Shown: positions 56,545 through 64,000 of the stretch, in pieces | Layout: every line of letters begins with the position of its first letter | Position numbering within the stretch: the first letter of the stretch is position 1 | From: Halicephalobus mephisto | Taxonomy: Eukaryota > Nematoda > Chromadorea > Rhabditida > Panagrolaimidae | NCBI GenBank assembly: GCA_009193035.1 | Contig: SWDT01000300.1 | Span: 1-64,000 of the forward strand | Reading direction: 5' to 3' | Length of the DNA: 64,000 nucleotides | Program-made: the position numbers and the translations under genes | The notes under the pieces: model-generated | Seen by the model: only the letters and a program-made list of their open reading frames with translations | Told to the model about the DNA's origin: nothing | The model's database searches: none

Positions 56545-57425
56545 TACGAAAATCAGAAAGATCTATTGTTGTGAAATTGTCTCGACGCGAACTTTAGAAT
56601 ACCTTACAGTATCCAAAAACCTAGAATTTCAGGTGATTTAAAAAGTTTTTAGTGAATTTTGAAAACTTGTAAAATTGTCTAAAATTTCAGATTTTTAAAA
56701 ATTTTTAAATTTTTTTGTAAATTTCGGAAGATTTTTAAAATTTTCTTAGAATTTTGAAAAATTCTGAATTTCTTGGTAAATTCTAGAAGATTTTTGAAGT
56801 TTTTTAGAATTCTCGAAAATTTGAAATCTTAATAATTTTAAATTTTTTTATGAAATTTTTGAGTTTCAAATTTTTATTGAATTCTGAATATTTTTATAAA
56901 ATTCTAAAATATTCCAGAAATGTCCACGAAATTTTCGGAAATTTCAATTTTCCAATAAATTCTGGAAAATTCTACAATCCTATAGTTTTTAAAATTCATA
57001 AATATAAATTGAAAATAATCTGTAGTCTGTCAATTTCTATCGTATTACTGTAAGTTTCCAAAAAATCCATAATTGATCTCATTATGAAAATATTTTTTAA
57101 CAATTTTTTTTTCGAAATTTCACGAGAAAAAAATTTATCAATTTTTTTTTTGGAATTCATGTGAGACCCGAAATCGACGACGAACATCTCCAAAAACGGC
57201 CATTTTTCGAATTTAATGTTAATCTTCGTATTTTTAAACTTCCGATTGATTTCAAATTTAAATCGATCAATTGGTCAGTTTTATAATTTTATGAATTTTT
57301 TTATTGAAAATTTATTTTTTGTTTTCTCAATGAATCACAAACGATGAAAAACATCGGTTTTGTGCTGATAACAAAGTGACTTCGAAATTTTTTTCATAAA
57401 AGACAAAAATCGAAATTAAAAAATT
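56545..57425. other. AT-rich low-complexity spacer
   Basis: Contains a TTGTCTCGACGCGAACTTT copy and then repeated AATTTTTGAA/TTCTAGAAGATTTTT words to 57000. No gene seen. Confidence 0.5.
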
Positions 57426-57975
57426 CAGTCACTATTTAAATTTTTCCGGATAGTGACTGAAAAGAAAATTGGAATTACTGTTTAAACTTTTATTGAAGTC
57501 TTTTTGGATAGTGACTTGAAAGTTCTAATCTCAGCTCGAAATGGACATTATTAATTTTCACTGCAGGTGTTTTTTGAATAGTGATTTTTAGAATTTCAAT
57601 GAAAAGAGAAAATGACTAAAAATATATTTAAAAACTTTAGCCCTAGATATTGTTAATTTTTACTGTAGATGTTTTTTCGGATAGTGACTAAAAACGAACT
57701 GAATCTTTTATTTAAACTACTTTTTGATGTAACTAAATAGTGTTCATTTTAGTCACTATCCTAAACTTCATTGAAGCTGTTTTTTGGATAGTGATTTTGA
57801 CAGTTCCGATAAGAATCAAGAATAGTGTTCATTTTAGTCACTATCCTGAATTTCATTGAAGCTGTTTTTTGGATAGTGATTTTGACAGCTCCGATAAGAA
57901 TCAAGAATAGTGTCCATTTGCAGTCACTATCCACATATTCATTGGAGCTGTTTTGGATAGTGACTTTAGTTACTT
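57425..57975. repeat. 85-bp hairpin minisatellite array 1
   Basis: The unit is CACTATCCTGAATTTCATTG, AAGCTGTTTTTTGGATAGTG, ATTTTGACAGTTCCGATAAG, AATCAAGAATAGTGTCCATT plus a few bases. The anchor (G)AAGCTG/GGAGCTG recurs at 57773, 57858 and 57943, exactly 85 apart. Within each unit GGAGCTGT pairs with ACAGCTCC and AGTCACTATCC with GGATAGTGA. Older, decayed units precede it from 57425. Confidence 0.9.
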
Positions 57976-58037
57976 CAAATCAATGGTGTCCACAACCAAC
58001 CCTTATGAACTATCTGGATTTTTAGAAACTGTTAGTC

Positions 58038-58241
58038 TTGTTTTTTGTCGAGAAAGTCACTCAATACTTTCTCTCGGCCTTGTTTCTTTCATTCACCCAA
58101 GATCCAATAGCTCGGATATTTTCTGGATCCATTCCCTCGGGGAAGAAAACCGAGAATAAGCTGGCCATCAATCGGTCCAAAGAAAAACGAAAAACGATCG
58201 TTTTGAGTGCGAACGAGGAAAAAAGTTTTATGCAAAGCTAA
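58038..58241 (+). other. Coding-like island, possible exon
   Basis: Balanced-composition island with a 67-codon plus-strand frame including FLSFTQDPIARIFSGSIPSG, TENKLAINRSKEKRKTIVLS and NEEKSFMQS before TAA. The second half is lysine/arginine-rich. No splice partners found. Confidence 0.3.
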
Positions 58242-58509
58242 TCGATGTTTACTTTCTTGGGTTTGGTTTTCTTCATGCTCGAAGACTCTTTGATTAGGAA
58301 TTTCTTTTTTTAAACTTTTTTAGAGTATATTTTATCAGTGAATTTTGTTGTTTTTTTAAAGACATTTTGGCATTTTTCGAAACTCGGGGTTTTAGGTAGA
58401 TTAGGTCAGGAAAAATTCGGTAATTGTCGGGGATTAAAAAACAGCGGGAGTCCTTGGGAAGCTGAAGCCAGTTGGGCCGAAACAATTGGGTACTTGGCAG
58501 CTTCAGAGG

Positions 58510-59125
58510 ATTCTTGAATAGTGTCCGGAAATTAGTCTTTATTTAGTTTTCTTTTTGAAGTTCATTTTCGGATAGTGATTGTTTTGATGATTTCAGGATT
58601 TTAGTCCTTAGTTTTGATACATATTTAAATTATTAAAGTTACTATTCGAAAAAATTAACAGTAACTGAAAATTCCAAAAAAGTTGAAATAAGTCACTATT
58701 CAAAAAACACCTTTAATAAGAGAAATGATTACTGTTCATTTTCAATTCAAAATAGAACTTTTCAGTCACTATCAATTTTACAACTTTTTGGATAGTGACT
58801 GATTTTCATCATTTTAAATATCTTTCAGTCACTATCAATTTTACAGCTTTTTGAATAGTGACTAACTTTGATCATTTTAAATATTCCTCAGTTACTATTA
58901 ATTTTACAGCTTTTTGAATAGTGACTTTGATTATTTTAAATATCTTTCAGTCACTATCAATTTCTCTCATTTGAGCTATAAAAGTCACTATTCAAAAAAG
59001 CTTAATTGAAATTAAGGATAGTGATTGATTTTGGATACTATCCAATTTTTTGTTAACAACTTTTTTCAGTAATTTTGACAGGTCTGATAAAAGCCAAAAT
59101 CAATCACTATCCTGACTTTCATTTT
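58510..59125. repeat. GGATAGTGACT / AGTCACTATC array 2
   Basis: Units of about 62 bp: TTTCAGTCACTATCAATTTT, ACAGCTTTTTGAATAGTGAC, TTTGATCATTTTAAATAT recur four times from about 58750 to 58980. Further inverted words lie on both sides. Confidence 0.85.
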
Positions 59126-59214
59126 TGCTGTCGAAATTATGATCCATAATCACGCTAGATAGATTTTTTGATTTTTTTGACGATTTTAACTTTTTTCATT
59201 TGACAAATTTCCTT

Positions 59215-59900
59215 TTCCGGAAGAGATCCTCGTCAACTCCCGGGTCAAGAACCCACTCGAACCGGGAAAACTAGCGGGGTTCCATTTCCGCAAATTTGTT
59301 TCTGTTTGATTTTCATCTAAAATTTTTTTAGAAAGTTTAATTTTTATTTGAAAATTTTTTAGAAAGTTTAATTTTTATTCCAAAATTTTTTAGAAAGTTT
59401 AATTTTTATTCCAAAATTTTTTAGAAAATTAGAATTTTATAAAAAGTTTTAGAACCTTCCAAAATATCGTGGATTTTTTAAATTATTTCAAAATTTAATG
59501 AAAAATTGAAATTTATATTTTAAATTTTAGAAATTTCTAAATAATATAAATTTTAAAGATTTTAAAAATATTAATTTTAAATTTTTTTGTTTTAGAAGTT
59601 TCTAAAAAATTAATATTTTAAAGATTTTAAAAATTTTAATTTTAAATTTTTTTGTTTTAGGAGTTTCTAAAAAATTAAATTTTTCTCGAAAAAATTCCGT
59701 ATCAATGTTCATTCACAATTTTAATAACAGGTTGATTTCCGTGCGGGAAGTCATCCACGGAATGCAAGAATCCCGATTTGGACGACAGTCTTAGATTGAT
59801 CTCCTTTCTAATCTCCCCTTCCCGTTGCAAATTGCACATTGATCATTTTCCGCGAATCGGGACCATGACCAGCTGCTGGCCCATTGTTTGCCGACCAGAG
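59215..59900. other. Two GC-rich islands separated by a 31-bp tandem repeat
   Basis: Islands at 59215-59295 (CTCCCGGGTCAAGAACCCAC) and 59735-59900 (GTGCGGGAAGTCATCCACGG). The second has a plus frame LISVREVIHGMQESRFGRQS. Between them 59318-59430 is an array of AAAGTTTAATTTTTATTCCA plus AAATTTTTTAG units, then TTTTAGAAATTTCTAA-type sequence. No gene can be supported. Confidence 0.4.
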
Positions 59901-60099
59901 TTGTGGGTTATTTTTTATTCTTGATCTATTGATTCATTGCCGTTCTTGTTTCGGCATCGGCACAGCTTCATTTCGACCAGGTGTCGTTTCGTTGATTCTA
60001 CAGATGAACTGTTTTCACAGCTTTGTTGTATTTGGATTTTGCTCATTTCCAGTCAAAAGTCATGAATGGAGATATTTACATAGGTCATCATCAAGGAAC

Positions 60100-60640
60100 T
60101 GAAATTTTTAATTTTTAAATTGAAAATTTTTAATTTAATTTAATTTTATTTTTTTACAAATTTCATAAATTCAAAAATTTTTTAATTAGTTTAAAAATTT
60201 TTATTTTAACTTTTTTATTAATTTTTAAATTGAAAATTTTTAATTTTATTTTATTTTAATTTTTTTACAAATTTCATAAATTTTAAAATTTTTTAATTTA
60301 AAAGTTTTTATTTTAACTTTTTTATTAATTTTTAAATTGAAAATTTTTAATTTTATTTTATTTTAATTTTTTTACAAACTTCATAAATTCAAAAATTTTT
60401 TAATTAATTCAAAAATTTTCTATTAATTTTAAAATTTTCATTTTTTTTTAATTTTAAAATTTTTTAAAATATTTATTTTTTTTTGCAAATTTGGTAAATT
60501 TTAAAATTTTTATTAATTTTTTAAATTTTAATTTAATTTATTTTTGTAAATTTTAAAGACTTTATTTTATATTTTTATTTATTAATTTTTTTCATTTTTC
60601 TAAATTTTATAATTTTATAATTTTTTCATTTTTCTATTTT
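60100..60640. repeat. Tandem ~115-bp A/T-only repeat
   Basis: Three units of AATTTTTAAATTGAAAATTT, TTAATTTTATTTTATTTTAA, TTTTTTTACAAATTTCATAA, ATTCAAAAATTTTTTAATTA, starting near 60107, 60218 and 60330. It then decays into simple A/T sequence. Confidence 0.85.
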
Positions 60641-60684
60641 CCCGCCATTTTTGTTGTTATTTGACCTTCATTCGAGCTGTCTGC

Positions 60685-61300
60685 TGGATAGTGGTTGAGT
60701 AATTTCTAACTGCGTCAAAAGTCAGTCACTATCCTATTTCTTCATTGAAACTGTTTTTTTAAAAAGAACTTTTACAATTCTATTCAGGATTGAAAACAGT
60801 GTTTAGTTTAAGTCACTATTAATTTTTACTAGAATTATTTTGGATGATTTTGATAACTCCAATAAAAAATTGGAAAGTAACTGACTTTTGGACACTATCC
60901 TAAATTTCATTGGAGGTTTTTTGGATAGTGATTTTGACAGTTCCGATAAGAATTAAACATAGTGTCCAAAAGTTAGTCACTATCCTAAATTTCATTGGAG
61001 CTGTTTTGGATAGTGACTTTGACAGCTCCAGTGAAAATGAAGAATAGTGTCCAAAAGTTAGTCACTATCCACATCTCTATTGGAGCTGTTTTTACATAGT
61101 GACTTTGACAGCTCCAATGAAAATAAAGAATAGTGTCCACTTGCAGTCACTATCCTAAACTTCATTGGAGCTGTTTTTACATAGTGACTTTGACAGCTCC
61201 AACGTGAATATTAAATAGTGACTGGCAAATCTTGATTTTAGTAAAGACGGATACTATCCATTTTCTCATTAGAACTGTCCTTTGGATAATGACTTTGATC
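60685..61300. repeat. 85-bp hairpin minisatellite array 3
   Basis: Anchors GGAG(G/C)TG lie at 60912, 60997, 61082 and 61167, exactly 85 apart. Unit: TTGGAGCTGTTTTTACATAG, TGACTTTGACAGCTCCAATG, AAAATAAAGAATAGTGTCCA, then AGTCACTATCC and AAACTTCA. Copies are nearly identical and share the unit and length with array 1, 3.3 kb away. Confidence 0.92.
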
Positions 61301-61344
61301 GGTCCAATAGGAAACAGAAATTGATTTCTCTCAAAATCTAATAC

Positions 61345-61780
61345 GAATAGTTTTATTTCGTAATCAAGTGTACACTGCAGAGAAATGCCGGCATTGTGAG
61401 TGGACAGTCGGTCATATGGCCGGACAAGCATTGTTTCCGGTGTTTTCCACCTTGCTAATTTTTCCAACTTTAATCTTGTCAGAAAATAATTCTTACATTT
61501 TTGAAAAACTAGATTCCTGTCGAAGTTTCTGAAATTTTTAGTTTTGGAAATTCGTGCTGAAAAAATTCCGCAAAAATGCTCATTTTTAACTTTCATAATA
61601 ATGGAATTTTTTTTCACTTTTTTTAAAATCATTTCCGGTGAATTTAGTCTTGATAATATCCATTGTTTCTTGTCCACTCCGAGTCCGATTTTGACTTTCG
61701 AGTTGCTTCCATCTCAAGGCCCTTGAAAAACAATAAAAACCGCGAAAATGATCGATTTCAAGTGGGCAAAAATCATCTCC
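61345..61780. other. GC-richer islands without a supported gene
   Basis: Islands at 61365-61455 (TCGGTCATATGGCCGGACAA) and 61655-61770 (CCACTCCGAGTCCGATTTTG). A 166-codon minus-strand frame (61677-61177) spans the first but its lower part is the hairpin repeat, so I do not accept it as a gene. Confidence 0.35.
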
Positions 61781-62029
61781 CACGAATTCTGGTCTTATTT
61801 TTATTTTTATTTTTATGGTTTTAGGAAATCAAAATTTTTTTCACCAAGAAAAAAATCATTTTTTTCGATGGGACGAGGAAGTTTTTACTAAAAATGGAAT
61901 TTGAGTCATAACTGTCAGATTTGATTTGATGACATAGGAGGTCAGTTTGCTGGTTTTTGAGAATTATGGGATTTGTGATATTTGAGAAGACAAGAGCGGA
62001 AGAAAAACGAGGAAGATGTTGAGGGTTCT

Positions 62030-62320
62030 TAATCACTATCTTTCTTATTGGAGCTGTTTTTTGGATAATGTCTACTTTTAACTAAGACGGTAATTAAAAA
62101 TATGATTCTAATTCCTTATTGGAGCTGTTTTTTGAATAGTGTCCACTTTTAACTAAAATCATATTTTTAATCACTATCCTTTTTATTGGAGCTGTTTTTT
62201 GGATAGTGTCCATTCTCAACTAAAATCACATTTTTAATCACTATCCGTTTATTTCTACTGGATAGTGTCTCAAATTTTTCTTTAGTCACTATTCAGCAGG
62301 ATTTAGATAGTGATTGCAAA
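62030..62320. repeat. GGAGCTGTTTTTTGGATAGTG array 4 (~70-bp units)
   Basis: Three units starting TTATTGGAGCTGTTTTTTGG at about 62046, 62117 and 62184. They lack part of the 85-bp unit (no ACAGCTCC arm) and end AACTAAAATCACATTTTTAATCACTATCC-like. Confidence 0.85.
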
Positions 62321-62679
62321 AAAATTTTTCGAGTTGAAAGTGAACACTATTCTGATGACGATTTTGATAAATTTTAAAAGTGTTTAAAAATAAAAGATAG
62401 TTTTCGTTTCTGGACCTCTGCTCCATATTATCGAAATCGAAATTCTAATTTTTCGTGTTAGGGCACGATTTATAATTCATTGTGATTCGAGAAATCCAGA
62501 TATCCAATTTTGTCAACTTAAATGAAAAAAATATTTTAAAATAAGAAAAATCCATAGATGTGTCTTAAAACGAAAAATTAGAATTTTGACCTCCGATTTT
62601 CGAATACAGAACACCGTTCCCAAAAACCAGCTCAACAAATAACCTTGATAGTGTCTTGAAATCCCATCTCACAGGTCAG

Positions 62680-62800
62680 AGTCCAAGTTGCAACACCGCT
62701 GTTACGTCTTTCGATTGATTTTCATCGGGCGCGCAACCGCTCTCTCCCGAATGCCGAAACGAACGAGTTTGGTTCGTTTTTGGCGATCTTAGAAAATTTT
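62680..62800. other. GC-rich island
   Basis: Contains GTCTTTCGATTGATTTTCAT, CGGGCGCGCAACCGCTCTCT and CCGAATGCCGAAACGAACGA. No open frame of note. Flanks on both sides are AT-rich with nothing else visible. Confidence 0.35.
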
Positions 62801-63557
62801 GACATTTGACTTTTCTGTTTACTGCTTTTACTGATGTCAACATCCGACTTTATCTTAACAGATATTTAATTTTTTATTTTTAAAAAATCCCAAAAGTAAA
62901 CCTGAAATTCAAATTTCAAAACGAAAATCTACAAGTTCGATTATTGTATTTTTTAAATATTTTTCATTTAAATTTGAAAAAAATTAGTTCCGTTGAAAAA
63001 TGCAAAATTTTATTATTTATAAAATTAGAAATAAGTTTTCGTACGAAATGGTCCCAAAGGGAATTTTTAGAAGTTTTAGAAATTTTAGAAATTTTATAAT
63101 TTTTATAATTTTTAGAAGTTTTAAAAATTCTTAAAAATCTTAGAAATTTTATAATTTAAAAAAATTTTTGAAATTTCATGAATTCTGAAATTTTCAAAGA
63201 AATTCTAAAAAGTTTCAAATTTTAGAAAATTCCAAAATTTTTCAATATTTTGGATCGATTTAGAAATTTATAAAATTTTTGAAAAATTCGAAATTTTACA
63301 GTTTACTGTACTTTGGAATATTGAAGAAGCTCTTCAGCGATTCTGTTTCCATAAAGTTGTTAATTAATTTCGAAAAACAGCAATCTTTCCGAATTTATAA
63401 TTTTGCGTGTTTTGAATAGAAAAATACAAATTTTAAAAATAAACGAATTTTGTCTTTTCTCGCTGCGGGAGACTTGTCCGTTTTAATAATATTCAATTCA
63501 TTTGATTTGAAGCTTCAATAAAGCCAATTTTCCCATGTTGTCTCGAAACGAAAAATT

Positions 63558-63797
63558 TTGAATTTGTTCGTTGTTAAAGTCAGTCATGTCCACTTGAGGA
63601 AACTGAGACTGGTCCTTGAGTCGACTCGCTCTCGCGTGAAAAGTGTCTTTTCCGAAAAATTGAAACAATCTTTGACGGATGCTGGATTGGACATTTATCT
63701 TGGGGACTATCGAGGAGGAATTTGGTCCCAACTGGGCTCGCGCTTGTTGAAGAACTTTAGGGTGGTTGGGAATTTGAAATTATTCTTCGAAATTTAA
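63558..63797 (+). other. Coding-like island, possible exon or small gene
   Basis: A 79-codon plus-strand frame with ATG reads KVSHVHLRKLRLVLESTRSR, VFSEKLKQSLTDAGLDIYLG and DYRGGIWSQLGSRLLKNF. It has balanced composition and protein-like sequence. The complementary frame is also open (77 codons). No recognised family. Confidence 0.35.
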
Positions 63798-63824
63798 GGA
63801 CTAGATTTCGTTCTTCAATCCTAG

Positions 63825-64000
63825 TCCCAGCACGAATGATGGTCATTACTTATGACGTCATTTTAATTCTTTCTAAATAGTTCTGAAAATGTTTAAAATT
63901 TATAAAATATTTTCAATTTTAATCCTGACACGAATGATGATCATTACTTATGACGTCATTTTAATTCTTTCTTAATAGTTTTGAAAATGTTTTAAATTTA
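63825..64000. repeat. 98-bp tandem repeat carrying TGACGTCA
   Basis: CACGAATGATGGTCATTACT / CACGAATGATGATCATTACT lie at 63831 and 63929, each followed by TATGACGTCATTTTAATTCT. The array runs off the right edge of the window. TGACGTCA is a perfect CRE-type palindrome, repeated once per unit. Confidence 0.85.

Noticed and set aside
61177..61677. 166-codon minus-strand ORF
   Set aside because: Its lower part is the 85-bp hairpin repeat and the upper part is A/T-rich; no protein family signal.

Overview
The window looks like AT-rich nuclear DNA of a nematode, probably a rhabditid such as Caenorhabditis or a relative. The evidence is short introns ending in TTTTCAG or TTTAG, nematode-type gene families (CHK/DUF1679-like kinases in tandem, Srsx-like chemoreceptors in tandem, a stomatin), and three near-copies of the 22-nt nematode spliced leader SL1. 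Species and chromosome cannot be read from the sequence. All gene models below come from reading splice sites and reading frames by eye.

Left part (1-12.8 kb): a plus-strand stomatin gene runs from about 1.6 to 9.8 kb. Its 5.4-kb second intron is full of repeats and holds one GC-rich island. Downstream are a possible minus-strand terminal exon (10.2 kb), a large hairpin (11.6 kb) and a Tc1/mariner-type MITE (12.5 kb).

12.8-21.3 kb: three tandem minus-strand copies of a CHK kinase-like gene, each with three exons and exactly 1362 coding bases. The third copy has lost the His of its HGD motif. Between copies 2 and 3 lies an SL1-like sequence split by a 186-bp insertion.

21.8-34 kb: a dead non-LTR retrotransposon tail, a two-exon Ly6/uPAR-like GPI-type protein gene (minus), a doubtful gene with repeated exons (25.3-26.1 kb), then a long desert of short tandem repeats with a few GC-richer islands. 

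32.9-37.9 kb: a plus-strand tektin gene. Two upstream exons can join either to their own short terminal exon with a poly(A) signal or, in phase, to the tektin core. 

38.4-46 kb: a small secreted-protein ORF (minus), then three tandem plus-strand 7TM receptor genes of near-identical exon layout, with an SL1-like element and a possible minus-strand terminal exon between copies 1 and 2. 

46-51 kb: a lysine-rich minus-strand gene that is only partly resolved, a small unrecognised plus-strand gene, and tail-to-tail with it a fatty acid hydroxylase (cholesterol 25-hydroxylase-like) gene. 

51-64 kb: no firm gene. The region is filled with AT-rich repeats, arrays of an 85-bp hairpin minisatellite built on AGTCACTATCC/GGATAGTGACT, and isolated 100-300-bp GC-richer islands with coding-like frames. 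Apart from the tandem families, the neighbouring genes show no common pathway.
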